Source: Microbacterium hominis (lineage in GTDB: Bacteria; Actinomycetota; Actinomycetes; Actinomycetales; Microbacteriaceae). Taken from it: a DNA stretch of 64,000 nt. The translations under genes were made by a program, and so were the position numbers. The stretch spans positions 992,001-1,056,000 of the forward strand of contig NZ_CP054038.1 in NCBI RefSeq assembly GCF_013282805.1, in the 5' to 3' direction. Positions 1 through 8,641 of the stretch are shown piece after piece (position 1 is the stretch's first letter; each line of letters opens with the position of its first letter). The notes beneath the pieces were generated by a model. The model was not told the DNA's origin. It did no database searches and saw only the letters and a list, made by a program, of their open reading frames with translations.

Positions 1-2
1 GT

Positions 3-338
3 GTCGTCGAGGAGACCGCGCGCGCCACCGGCTCCCAGCCGGCGCCCACCGAGGCGGAGACCGCTCTGGCGTGGGAGCTGCTGCTGGACTCCCCGCTCGG
101 CGAGCCGCTGCACTCGGAGTTCGCGACCCTCACCGGCGGCTCCGCCCTCCTGCCGGGATCGGTCGAGGTCGAGCTCACCGCCCACTCCTTCACCACCGAC
201 GCCGGCTCGTTCGGCGCCGAGACCTGCGGCCTCGACCGCTGCGTGCAGCTGCTCGCGCAGGTCAACGGCGGTGCGTTCCTGACCACGACACCGTACGTCG
301 TCAACCTGTCCACCCAGACCGTCCTGTCCATCTCATGA
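3..338 (+). CDS. C-terminal part of a secreted/surface protein (partial)
   Basis: An open frame enters from the left edge (codons begin at base 3) and stops at TGA 336-338. The visible 111 residues have normal GC-biased codon use and are acidic and Thr/Ser-rich, with two Cys close together (ETCGLDRC) and a beta-rich tail ending in TQTVLSIS. I recognise no domain. Only 17 nt separate it from the next gene on the same strand, so the two are probably co-transcribed and this protein may be a surface partner of the amine oxidase-like protein. The start lies outside the window. Confidence 0.6.
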   Translation, partial: VVEETARATGSQPAPTEAETALAWELLLDSPLGEPLHSEFATLTGGSALLPGSVEVELTAHSFTTDAGSFGAETCGLDRCVQLLAQVNGGAFLTTTPYVVNLSTQTVLSIS

Positions 339-355
339 CCAGGGAGAACACCCGA

Positions 356-2320
356 ATGAAGCGCACTCTCAGCGCGGCGACCGTCGGCGCCGTGCTCGCG
401 GGAGGACTCGTCCTCGCCGCGCCCCTTCCCGCCTCGGCGCAGACTGTCACCGAGGCATCCTGCTCCGGCGACTCGCTCGTCTCCGAGACCCTCGAATCGG
501 GGTCGAGCTGGCAGATGTGCTGGCGCATCGACACCTACCGCGGGCTCGTGCTCGACAAGGTCGCCTACCAGCCCCGTGATGACGCCGCACCCTTCCTCGT
601 GCTCGACTCGATCGCGCTCGCGCAGCTCAACGTGCCTTACGACACCGGCGCGACCGAGTACAACGACGTCACCACCTACCAGGTCGGCGGGCGCCGCCTG
701 CAGGCTCTCGAGGCCGTCGACTGCGTCGTGGGCGAGACCCGCTCGGCGTGGGTCGACGCCAACCGCGGCGAGATCCCCGCGGTCTGCATCGGCGAGGAGG
801 ATTCGGGCATCGCGTACCGCTCGAACATCAACCGCGATGCGCTCTACGCGGCGCAGGGAACCGACCTCGTGCTGCACTCGGTGTCGCGGATCGGCTGGTA
901 CGAGTACCAGACCGAGTACCGCTTCCACGACGACGGCGAGATCTCGGTGCGACTGGGCGCCACCGGCGACCTGTCGCCCAACGACTATGTGAACGTCGTG
1001 AACCAGGGCTGGCCGCTCGCCGAGGGCCAGGAGGACTTCGCGGTCAACCACTACCACTCGGCCTTCTGGCGCGTGGACTTCGGCCTCGACAGCGGCGCGA
1101 GCCAGTACGTCGAGAAGTTCTCGACCACGCCCACCGGCGACTACGGCACCACCGGCGACACGGGTCACACCGCGATCCTGAACACCGAGATCACGCCGAT
1201 CACCACCGAGACCAAGACGATGGGCGCGAACCGCGAGGCGTACCGGGTGGTCAACCCGGTGAGCCTGAACGCCGACGGCCACGCCCGTTCGTACGAGATC
1301 ATCGTGCCGCGCGACTCGGCCTACAACCTCAACCCGGAGACGGACTACGACATCGCGTTCACGCAGGCGAAGTCCGACGAGATCCACGCCAGCTACAACC
1401 TGATCCCGAGCAAGGCCGGCCAGATGGTGACCGACTACATCGCCGACGGCGAGACGCTCGACGACCCGGTGGCGTGGGTGAACGTGGGCTTCCACCACAT
1501 CAACCGCGACGAGGACCAGAGCCCGATGCCGATCCACTGGCAGGGCTTCACCCTCTACCCGCGCGACTTCGCCGCACAGAACCCGATCATCCCCGAGGGG
1601 CGCAAGTGGGTGAACGGCGACATGCGCGGCGTTCCGAACCCGAACATCCCGACGCCGACCCCGACGGTAACCCCGACCCCGACGGTCACTCCGACGCCCG
1701 AGCCGACCGAGGGGGCCGAGCCGACTCCGACCCCGACCCCGGCCGAGGGAGAGGGCGAGCCGACCCCGACGCCGACCCCGACGCCGACCCCGACGGGCGG
1801 TGGAACCACGCCTCCGACCGACGGCGGAACCACGCCTCCCGCCGACGGCGGGAGCACGCCTCCGGCCGACGGCGGCAGCGAGGGCGAGACCGCCGCGAAC
1901 CCGATCGTCTTCGGAGCATCAGAGGTCGCACCCGGCGCCGCGCAGACCGCGACCGCCGAGGGCTTCGCGCCGGGCGAGACGGTGAGCGCCGTGCTGCACT
2001 CCGACCCGATCGACGTCGGCACCTTCGTCGCCGACGACAGCGGCGTGGTGAAGGCGCAGTTCATCGTGCCCTCCGACGTCGCGACGGGCGAGCACACGCT
2101 GGTGCTGACGGGTCAGACCTCGGGCACCGTCGCGGAGGGCACCTTCACGGTCGCCTCCGCGTCGCCCGCGGCCGTGCTCGGTGCGCTCGCCGCGACCGGA
2201 TCCGACGCCAACCGCTGGGCCCTCTCGGGGCTGGTGCTGCTGGTCGCCGGAACGGGACTCGCGGGACTGTCATGGCACCTGCGCCGTCAGCAGCGCCCTG
2301 CCGCCGAGGCTGCCGCCTGA
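356..2320 (+). CDS. Wall-anchored copper amine oxidase-like protein (LAATG sorting signal)
   Basis: 654 aa. Residues 1-29 are a signal peptide (cut after ASA). Residues about 80-410 match the catalytic domain of copper amine oxidases: Asp104 sits where the catalytic base lies, Tyr182 in IGWYEY where the TPQ precursor lies, His232/His234 in NHYH and His380/381 in GFHHINRDED as copper ligands, then PMPIHWQGFTLYPRDF near the domain end. The N-terminal D1-D3 domains of classical enzymes are absent. The residue before the TPQ-site Tyr is Trp instead of the usual Asn. A Thr-Pro-rich spacer (about 432-520) is followed by a beta-sandwich-like segment and a C-terminal LAATG (611-615), membrane helix and Arg tail, the signal used by class E sortases. 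The ATG at 356 has AGGGAGA upstream and directly precedes the signal peptide. Confidence 0.8.
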   Translation: MKRTLSAATVGAVLAGGLVLAAPLPASAQTVTEASCSGDSLVSETLESGSSWQMCWRIDTYRGLVLDKVAYQPRDDAAPFLVLDSIALAQLNVPYDTGATEYNDVTTYQVGGRRLQALEAVDCVVGETRSAWVDANRGEIPAVCIGEEDSGIAYRSNINRDALYAAQGTDLVLHSVSRIGWYEYQTEYRFHDDGEISVRLGATGDLSPNDYVNVVNQGWPLAEGQEDFAVNHYHSAFWRVDFGLDSGASQYVEKFSTTPTGDYGTTGDTGHTAILNTEITPITTETKTMGANREAYRVVNPVSLNADGHARSYEIIVPRDSAYNLNPETDYDIAFTQAKSDEIHASYNLIPSKAGQMVTDYIADGETLDDPVAWVNVGFHHINRDEDQSPMPIHWQGFTLYPRDFAAQNPIIPEGRKWVNGDMRGVPNPNIPTPTPTVTPTPTVTPTPEPTEGAEPTPTPTPAEGEGEPTPTPTPTPTPTGGGTTPPTDGGTTPPADGGSTPPADGGSEGETAANPIVFGASEVAPGAAQTATAEGFAPGETVSAVLHSDPIDVGTFVADDSGVVKAQFIVPSDVATGEHTLVLTGQTSGTVAEGTFTVASASPAAVLGALAATGSDANRWALSGLVLLVAGTGLAGLSWHLRRQQRPAAEAAA

Positions 2321-2324
2321 CCCG

Positions 2325-2357
2325 CTGGACCCGCTGACGCGCTGACGCGCTGATGCG
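2325..2357. repeat. Short direct repeats after the amine oxidase-like gene
   Basis: Imperfect 8-9 bp direct repeats of the type CGCTGACG run between the stop codon and the downstream hairpin. They look like simple slippage sequence; no function is visible. Confidence 0.4.
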
Positions 2358-2363
2358 CCCCTC

Positions 2364-2396
2364 GCGGGGCGGCCCGACCCCAGCGGGCCGCCCCGC
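2364..2396 (+). terminator. Intrinsic terminator-like hairpin
   Basis: Perfect 13-bp GC stem (2364-2376 with 2384-2396) and a 7-nt loop, 43 nt after the amine oxidase-like stop codon and just before the RBS of the DUF305 gene. There is no T-run, as is common in GC-rich actinobacteria. Confidence 0.6.
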
Positions 2397-2414
2397 ACTC
2401 TCCGAAGGGATCCC

Positions 2415-3125
2415 ATGCGCAAGCTGATCGCCGGCATCGGACTGATCGTCGCCGTCGCCACCGGATTCGGTGCCGTGGCGACGGTCGTGCTCGGCAGCAC
2501 GCCGCCGGATGCGGATGCCGCGCCGGCGGCATCCGCTGCGACCGCCGCGGCACCCGCGACCCCCGTCGTGATGATCGACGAGCGCTACCCGACGACGGTG
2601 GACTACTGCTATGTGGAGGCGATGATCCCGCATCACGCCCAGGCCCTGGAGTTGAGCGGGCTCGTGCTCGCCGCCGGCGGGGTGGGGGAGCGCACGCGGG
2701 CACTGGCGGAGTTCATCGTCGCCGACCAGTCCGCCGAGATCGACACCATGCGCGCCTGGCAGACGGCGTGGCAGAAGGCACTGCCGCCCGGGGCCGGCGA
2801 CGGCTCCGCCGCGCACAGCGCGCATGATGCGGCCGCCGGCGAGATCGCGCGCGGCTGCCACGCCGGTGCCGGTCACGGCCACGGCCGGATGGCGGGCATG
2901 GCGACTCCGGCGCAGCTCGCCGCCCTCGGCGAGGCGGAGGGCGCGGCGGCCGAGAGACTCTTCCTCGACCTCATGATCGTCCACCACGAGGGGGCGCTGG
3001 AGATGGCCGCCCTCGCCGTCACCGAGGGCGCCAACGCCTTCGTCCGGTCCTCGGCCAAGCACGTCCTGGTCGAGCAGGAGAAGGAGATCGCCGCGATGAC
3101 CGCCCTGCGCGAACTCCTTCCGTGA
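2415..3125 (+). CDS. DUF305 family secreted protein
   Basis: 236 aa with an N-terminal signal/anchor helix (about 5-27) and an Ala/Pro-rich linker. It carries both DUF305 signatures, MIPHHAQALELS and, about 110 residues later, MIVHHEGALEMA, in a ferritin-like helical fold; the His pairs are probable metal ligands. A His-rich stretch (HAGAGHGHGRM) lies between them. DUF305 proteins are often linked to copper handling, which is suggestive beside an amine oxidase-like copper protein, but no copper transporter gene is nearby. Start ATG 2415 follows GAAGGGATCCC. The stop overlaps the next GTG by four bases. Confidence 0.85.
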   Translation: MRKLIAGIGLIVAVATGFGAVATVVLGSTPPDADAAPAASAATAAAPATPVVMIDERYPTTVDYCYVEAMIPHHAQALELSGLVLAAGGVGERTRALAEFIVADQSAEIDTMRAWQTAWQKALPPGAGDGSAAHSAHDAAAGEIARGCHAGAGHGHGRMAGMATPAQLAALGEAEGAAAERLFLDLMIVHHEGALEMAALAVTEGANAFVRSSAKHVLVEQEKEIAAMTALRELLP

Positions 3126-3619
3126 CCTGGCGCGGGCTCGCCGCCGCGGCCGCGCCCGTCGTCGGCGCGGTGTGCGTGATCGCGGCGATCGGGGTCGCCC
3201 ACGTGGAGCACGACTCCATGTCGCCGACCCTGAGCGCCGGCACCCGGGTCGTCTACGACCGGGTCTCCACGCCCCACCGCGGCGACATCGTGCTGATCGA
3301 GGACCGCGGCGGGTGGTCGGGCGTCGCGGGCGCCACCCTCATCAAGCGCGTCATCGGCGTCGCGGGCGATCAGGTCGTGTGCTGCGAGCCCGGCACCGGC
3401 CGGCTGATCGTCAACGGCATCGCCGTCGACGAGCCCTTCGTCGACGGCGAGCGGCCGGGCGGCAGCATCCCGTTCCGCATCACGGTGGCGCGGGGCACCG
3501 TGTTCGTGATGGGCGACAACCGCGGCGCGTCGCTCGACTCGCGCGCGGGGCTCGACGATCCCGGCCACGGCGGTGTCGCCGTCGACGACGTGCTCGGCGT
3601 CGTGCGGGCGTGGTGGTGA
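3122..3619 (+). CDS. lepB: Signal peptidase I (S26 family)
   Basis: 165 aa. One N-terminal membrane helix (about 5-26) is followed by the S26 boxes: catalytic Ser in HDSMSPTL, catalytic Lys in LIKRVIG, and GDNRGASLDSR near the C-terminus. It is shorter than housekeeping LepB, as expected for an accessory type I peptidase. The GTG start overlaps the stop of the DUF305 gene (GTGA), so translation is coupled. A CCEPGTG segment in the middle is unusual; two adjacent Cys are rare in this family. It may process the neighbouring exported proteins. Confidence 0.85.
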   Translation: MTWRGLAAAAAPVVGAVCVIAAIGVAHVEHDSMSPTLSAGTRVVYDRVSTPHRGDIVLIEDRGGWSGVAGATLIKRVIGVAGDQVVCCEPGTGRLIVNGIAVDEPFVDGERPGGSIPFRITVARGTVFVMGDNRGASLDSRAGLDDPGHGGVAVDDVLGVVRAWW

Positions 3620-3700
3620 GCCCGAGCGCGCCCCCTTCAGCGCCCTCACGGGTGCGCGCCATTACGCTGAACGGGTTCCTCCCGTGAAAGGCGTCGACCC

Positions 3701-4303
3701 GTGCGCAGACCTGTCCTCGCGGTCGGCGTCGCGCTCGCGCTGGTCGTCGCCGGCGGCGCGACCGCCGTCGCGCTGGCCGGAGCCTCCGGCGGATCCGCGC
3801 CGGCGCAGGTCGTCGCGACCGCGTCGGGGTCGCCGAGCGCCGAGCCGGTCGGCGCATCCGACTTCTGCTTCGTCGAGGCCATGATCTTCTACCGTGTCGA
3901 AGCCGACGAGCTCGCCACGGTGGTGCTCGCCGCCGACGGCATCTCCGCCGAGACCCGCGATGCCGCCGCGGCCGACGCGGCGCATCAGCGTGAGGAGCTC
4001 GACGCACTGCGCGCCTGGTACGTCGAGTGGGCGCCGGCCCGGCCGCTCGAACCCACCGACGATGGCGCCTGCTCGGGCCATGGAGATCACGCCGCCATGC
4101 CCGGCATCCCATCCCGATCGCAGCGCGGCGCCCTCTCGTCGGCCGACGGCCCCGAGGCCGAGGACCTCTACCTCGCGCTGCGCGCCGGGGTGGATGCCGG
4201 CATCCATGACCTCGCCGCCCAGACGCTGGCCGCGCCGGGCCACCCGCTCGTGCATGCTGAGGCTGAAGCAGCCGCGGCCGAAGTGGCGGCGCGGCGGGCT
4301 TAG
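3701..4303 (+). CDS. Degenerate DUF305-like secreted protein
   Basis: 200 aa with an N-terminal signal/anchor helix. It aligns by eye with the DUF305 protein two genes upstream: FCFVEAMIFYRVEADELATVVLAADG against YCYVEAMIPHHAQALELSGLVLAAGG, and a C-terminal RAGVDAGIHDLA replaces MIVHHEGALEMA. Both His-His pairs are therefore lost while the helical framework remains. GTG 3701 is the start, with GAAAGG upstream. It looks like a diverged tandem paralogue. Its TAG stop at 4301-4303 doubles as the first bases of the -10 box (TAGCCT) of the next gene. Confidence 0.65.
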   Translation: MRRPVLAVGVALALVVAGGATAVALAGASGGSAPAQVVATASGSPSAEPVGASDFCFVEAMIFYRVEADELATVVLAADGISAETRDAAAADAAHQREELDALRAWYVEWAPARPLEPTDDGACSGHGDHAAMPGIPSRSQRGALSSADGPEAEDLYLALRAGVDAGIHDLAAQTLAAPGHPLVHAEAEAAAAEVAARRA

Positions 4304-4312
4304 CCTGGGGAG

Positions 4313-6661
4313 ATGGCGACGAAGCCCCCGGCCTCCGACATCGACGAATCGCTCCTGCGCGTCTCCGCGCCCAAGACCCATGCCGTCGGCATCCCCGCGG
4401 TGATGCACGCCCTGCGGATCTCGTACGAGCAGATGGGTGTGGCGCGCAGCATCCAGACGCTCACGCAGGTCAATCAGAAGGACGGCTTCGACTGCCCGGG
4501 GTGCGCGTGGCCGGAGGAGGATCGCCGCCACCTCGCCGAGTTCTGCGAGAACGGGGCGAAGGCGGTCGCCGAGGAGGCGACGCTGCGCCGGGTCGGGCCG
4601 GAGTTCTTCGCCGCGCACCCGGTGGCAGAGCTCGCCGGCCACGACGACTGGTGGCTCGGCCAGCAAGGGCGTCTGACCCACCCCATGGTGCTCGACGAGG
4701 GCGCCACGCACTATCGCCCGATCTCGTGGGACGACGCCCTCGCGATGGTGGCCGCCGAGCTGCGCGGACTGGAAACGCCCGACCAGGCGGTGTTCTACAC
4801 TTCCGGCCGCACCTCCAACGAGGCCGCCTTCCTGTACCAGCTCCTGGTGCGGGGCCTTGGCACCAACAACCTGCCGGACTGCTCCAACATGTGCCACGAG
4901 TCCAGCGGCTCCGCGCTCACCGAGACCCTCGGCATCGGCAAGGGCACGGTGTCGATCGGCGACATCCACGCGGCCGACCTGCTGATCGTGGCCGGCCAGA
5001 ACCCCGGCACCAACCACCCGCGCATGCTGTCGGCGCTCGAGAAGGCGAAGGCCAACGGCGCGACGATCATCGCGGTCAATCCGCTGCCCGAGGCGGGGCT
5101 GGTGCGGTTCGAGAATCCGCAGACCGTGAAGGGCATGATCCTCGGCGGGACCAAGCTGGCCGACCGGTTCGTCCAGATCCGCCTCGGTGGCGACCAGGCG
5201 CTGTTCCAGGCGATCGGCAAGCACCTGCTCGAGCGGGAGGATGCCGCGGGCGGCGTGCTCGACCACGACTTCATCGCCGCGCACACAAGCGGGTTCGACG
5301 CCTACCGCGCCGAGATGGCGGCGGTCGCCTGGCCGGAGCTGGAGACCGCGACCGGGCTCACCGAGGCCGAACTGCGTGAGATCGCCGAGAAGGTCGCCGT
5401 CTCGAAGGCCACGATCGTGTGCTGGGCGATGGGCCTCACCCAGCACAAGCACTCGGTCGCGACCCTCCGCGACGTCGTGAACGTGCTCCTGCTGCGCGGC
5501 GACATCGGCCGCCCCGGCGCCGGGGTCTGCCCGGTGCGCGGGCACTCGAACGTGCAGGGCGATCGTACGATGGGCATCTACGAGAAGCCCTCCGAGGCCT
5601 TCCTCGCGGCCCTCGACGACGAGTTCGCCTTCACCGCGCCCCGCGCCCACGGCTTCGACACGGTCGCCGCGATCCGCGCGATGCGCGACGGCGACGCGAC
5701 CTTCTTCATGGGCATGGGCGGCAACTTCGTGAGCGCCACCCCCGACACCGAGGTCGTCGAGGCGGCGCTGCGGCGCACGAGCCTCACCGTGCAGGTGTCG
5801 ACCAAGCTCAATCGGTCGCACGTGGTGACCGGTCGCCGTGCCCTCATCCTGCCGACGCTCGGCCGCACCGACCGCGACGAGCGCGGCGGCCGCGACCAGC
5901 GGGTGAGCGTCGAGGACTCCATGGGCGCCGTCCACTCTTCCCGCGGCCGGCTCGCGCCGCCGTCGGGAGATCTGCTCAGCGAGGTGGCCATCGTCGCGCG
6001 GCTGTGCGCGCTGCTGTTCGATGATGTGGATGCCGCGGGCGCGGCATCCACCCGATCCGTACCCCCTCCCCGGGCGGAGTGGGCCGCGCTCGAGGCGGAC
6101 TACGCCCTGATCCGCCGGCACATCGAGCGCGTCGTGCCCGGCTTCGACGACTTCGACAAGCGCATCGAGCGCGGGCGGACGATCTTCCTTCCGAACGGCC
6201 CGCGGGATGAGCGGCGGTTCGCGACCGTCGACGGCAGGGCGCGGTTCACGGCGAACGCGCTCGAGTACCCGGTGATCCCGCCCGGCCGCCTGCTGCTGCA
6301 GACCCTGCGCTCGCACGACCAGTACAACACCACGATCTACGGCAAGGACGACCGCTATCGCGGCATCCACGGCGGTCGGCGCGTGGTGATGGTCAACCCC
6401 GACGACATCGAGGCGCTCGGCGTCGCCGACGGCGAGATCGTGGACCTCGTGTCGGAGTGGACGGGGCCCGATGGCATCGTGCAGCACCGGCGCGCCGCGG
6501 CGTTCCGGGTCGTGCCGTATCCGACGCCGCGCGGCAACGCCGCCGCCTATTACCCCGAGACGAACGTGCTCGTGCCCCTGGACTCCGTGGCCGACGTCAG
6601 CGGCACGCCGACCTCGAAGTCGGTGATCGTGCGGCTGGAGCGACGCGCGGCCGGGGCCTAG
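4313..6661 (+). CDS. FdhF/YdeP family molybdopterin oxidoreductase (formate dehydrogenase alpha-like)
   Basis: 782 aa, the usual length for the YdeP/FdhF-like alpha-subunit family. The N-terminus has DGFDCPGCAWPE and an FCENGAKAVAEEAT motif, typical of this family rather than of classical FdhF with its four-Cys cluster. Molybdopterin-binding segments follow: YTSGRTSNEAAFLYQ, DCSNMCHESSG, AGQNPGTNHPR, GHSNVQGDRTMG and, near the C-terminus, LRSHDQYNTTIYG. It is cytoplasmic, with no Tat signal. Its substrate is uncertain; relatives are linked to acid tolerance or formate oxidation. Leaderless: TAGCCT at 4301-4306 is 6 nt from ATG 4313. Moco and fdhD genes in the window probably mature it. Confidence 0.88.
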   Translation: MATKPPASDIDESLLRVSAPKTHAVGIPAVMHALRISYEQMGVARSIQTLTQVNQKDGFDCPGCAWPEEDRRHLAEFCENGAKAVAEEATLRRVGPEFFAAHPVAELAGHDDWWLGQQGRLTHPMVLDEGATHYRPISWDDALAMVAAELRGLETPDQAVFYTSGRTSNEAAFLYQLLVRGLGTNNLPDCSNMCHESSGSALTETLGIGKGTVSIGDIHAADLLIVAGQNPGTNHPRMLSALEKAKANGATIIAVNPLPEAGLVRFENPQTVKGMILGGTKLADRFVQIRLGGDQALFQAIGKHLLEREDAAGGVLDHDFIAAHTSGFDAYRAEMAAVAWPELETATGLTEAELREIAEKVAVSKATIVCWAMGLTQHKHSVATLRDVVNVLLLRGDIGRPGAGVCPVRGHSNVQGDRTMGIYEKPSEAFLAALDDEFAFTAPRAHGFDTVAAIRAMRDGDATFFMGMGGNFVSATPDTEVVEAALRRTSLTVQVSTKLNRSHVVTGRRALILPTLGRTDRDERGGRDQRVSVEDSMGAVHSSRGRLAPPSGDLLSEVAIVARLCALLFDDVDAAGAASTRSVPPPRAEWAALEADYALIRRHIERVVPGFDDFDKRIERGRTIFLPNGPRDERRFATVDGRARFTANALEYPVIPPGRLLLQTLRSHDQYNTTIYGKDDRYRGIHGGRRVVMVNPDDIEALGVADGEIVDLVSEWTGPDGIVQHRRAAAFRVVPYPTPRGNAAAYYPETNVLVPLDSVADVSGTPTSKSVIVRLERRAAGA

Positions 6662-6900
6662 CCTCCCACCGCGGCGGCGGGCGGGGCGGCCACGGCGGTG
6701 GCGTGCAGGCGGTCGGCGACGGCGCGCTCGACGAGCACAGGCACGAAGTCGCGCACGTGAGCATCGTCGAACTGCTGGAACTCCTCGGCCGTGAGCTCGC
6801 GCAGCTCGCTCTCGGCCGTGTGGGGGAACCGCTCTTTGAGGCGGTTGACGACGTGCATCAGAGCCTCGTACTCGGACTCCGGGTCGGTCGCACTGTTCAT
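6658..6900 (-). CDS. Small three-helix-bundle dimerization-like protein
   Basis: 80 aa, all-alpha and acidic, with YEALMHVVNRLKERFPH and a second amphipathic helix VRDFVPVLVERAVADRL. This resembles the short three-helix bundle dimerization domain found as stand-alone actinobacterial proteins. I chose ATG at 6900 because the conserved part begins there; upstream in-frame codons are Arg-rich and unlikely. Its stop overlaps the stop of the convergent FdhF-like gene by four bases. Function unknown. Confidence 0.65.
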   Translation of the reverse strand: MNSATDPESEYEALMHVVNRLKERFPHTAESELRELTAEEFQQFDDAHVRDFVPVLVERAVADRLHATAVAAPPAAAVGG

Positions 6901-7012
6901 GCTCCGATGATGCGGCCGCGGGGCGCCGTTGTCCATACCCGCGGATACAACACGCCTCGCCGCCCGCGTCAAGCCCTCGCGAGGGTGGATGCCACGGCGT
7001 AGCGTCGCTGCT

Positions 7013-8605
7013 GTGACCGATCTCTCCTCACCCACCGGCCACGAAGCGGCCCTGCGCGCTGTTCCGCGCGCCGACGGCACGCCTCCTCGCGCTCTCGTCC
7101 TCGGGGCGACCGGCTACATCGGCGGCCGCCTGGTGCCGCGGCTGATCGCCGCCGGGCATCGGGTGCGGGTGCTCGCCCGCGATCCTGCGCGGGTGGCGGC
7201 GTTCGCGTGGGGCGACGAGGTCGAGGTGGTCCAGGGGGCGGCGGAGGACCCGACGGCGATGGCGGCCGCGGCTGCCGACGTCGACGCGCTCTACTACCTC
7301 GTGCACTCGATGTCGGCCGGACGCGGGTTCGAGCAGGCCGACGAGCGCGCGGCGCACGTCGTCGCGGAGGCCGCCCTCGTGGCATCCGTCCGTCGGATCG
7401 TGTACCTGGGCGGGCTGCATCCCGAGGGGGTCCCCCTGTCGCCGCACCTTCGCTCCCGCGTCGAGGTGGGGGAGGTGTTCCTCGGCAGCGGCGTGCCGAC
7501 TCTGGTGCTGCAGGCGGGGGTCGTGATCGGATCGGGCTCCGCCTCGTTCGAGATGGTGCGCCACCTCACCGAGGTGCTGCCGTACATGCCGGCGCCCAAG
7601 TGGGTGCGCAACCGCATCCAGCCGATCGCGGTGCGCGATGTTCTGCACTATCTGCTCGGGGCGGCGACGGTGGATGCCGCGGTCAACCGCGCCGTCGACA
7701 TCGGCGGGCCCGACGTGCTGCGCTACGGGCAGATGATGAACGGCTACGCCGTCGAGGCGGGGCTGCGCCAGCGCGCGATCGCGGCGCTGCCGGTGCTGAC
7801 GCCCGGGCTCGCCTCGCACTGGGTGAATCTCGTGACGCCGATCCCGCGCTCCATCGCGAGGCCCCTGGTGGCCTCGCTGCAGAACGAGTGCGTCATGAAG
7901 GACCACGACATCGACGCGCTGATCCCGCCGCCGGAAGACGGTCTGACGCCCTACCGGACTGCCGTCGCCCTCGCGCTCGGCCGCGTGCGCGGCGATGAGG
8001 TGGAGACGAGCTGGCTCGACGCGGAGGTGCTCGGCGTGCCGAGCGATCCGCTGCCGAGCGACCCGGAGTGGGCCGGACGCACGGTGTTCACCGATGCGAG
8101 ATCGGCGCACACGTCCGCCTCGCCCGACGCGCTGTGGCGCGTGATCGAGGGCATCGGCGGGGAGAACGGGTGGTACTCGTCGCCGCTGCTGTGGGCGGTG
8201 CGCGGATGGATGGACCGCGTCGTCGGCGGCATCGGGCTGGCGCGCGGCCGACGCTCCCGCTCCCGACTCGCGGTGGGAGACGCACTCGACTTCTGGCGCG
8301 TCGAGGCGATCGAGCCGGGGTCGTTCCTGCGGCTGCGTGCCGAGATGAAGGTGCCCGGACTCGCCTGGCTCGACCTGCGCGCCACCCCCGATGGGGGCGG
8401 ATCGCGCTACGACCAGAGGGCGGTGTTCTTCCCGAAGGGGCTCTCGGGCCGCCTCTACTGGCTGGCGGTGCTGCCCTTCCACGGGTTCATCTTCGCGGGG
8501 ATGGCACGTCGGATCACCGCGACGGCCGAGACCGCCGCCGAGAACTCCGCGGCGGCGGATGCCGAGGCGGCCGCACCCATGGCCGCGGCGGGCGCCGATC
8601 GCTAG
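7013..8605 (+). CDS. SDR family NAD(P)-binding protein with DUF2867
   Basis: 530 aa. Residues about 20-310 form an atypical SDR/NmrA-like Rossmann domain (VLGATGYIGGRLVP near the start, YYLVHSM, and YLGGLHPEG in place of the classical catalytic YxxxK). Residues about 340-510 match DUF2867, a START-like fold (RSAHTSASPDALWRVIEGIGG ... GWYSSPLLW). This two-domain protein is common in actinobacteria and its substrate is unknown. The start is GTG 7013, 7 nt after TAGCGT (7000-7005), a leaderless layout. Confidence 0.82.
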   Translation: MTDLSSPTGHEAALRAVPRADGTPPRALVLGATGYIGGRLVPRLIAAGHRVRVLARDPARVAAFAWGDEVEVVQGAAEDPTAMAAAAADVDALYYLVHSMSAGRGFEQADERAAHVVAEAALVASVRRIVYLGGLHPEGVPLSPHLRSRVEVGEVFLGSGVPTLVLQAGVVIGSGSASFEMVRHLTEVLPYMPAPKWVRNRIQPIAVRDVLHYLLGAATVDAAVNRAVDIGGPDVLRYGQMMNGYAVEAGLRQRAIAALPVLTPGLASHWVNLVTPIPRSIARPLVASLQNECVMKDHDIDALIPPPEDGLTPYRTAVALALGRVRGDEVETSWLDAEVLGVPSDPLPSDPEWAGRTVFTDARSAHTSASPDALWRVIEGIGGENGWYSSPLLWAVRGWMDRVVGGIGLARGRRSRSRLAVGDALDFWRVEAIEPGSFLRLRAEMKVPGLAWLDLRATPDGGGSRYDQRAVFFPKGLSGRLYWLAVLPFHGFIFAGMARRITATAETAAENSAAADAEAAAPMAAAGADR

Positions 8606-8641
8606 GGTCGGTCTCATCGGGCGTCCGCGCCCCCGAGGACC

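Noticed and set aside
3662..6487. A 941-codon minus-strand frame opposite the FdhF-like gene
   Set aside because: Shadow of the third codon positions of the real gene; no motif or plausible start.
6929..7012. Upstream ATG/GTG start for the SDR-DUF2867 gene
   Set aside because: It would include the -10 box TAGCGT and Arg-rich codons unlike the family; GTG 7013 fits the leaderless pattern.
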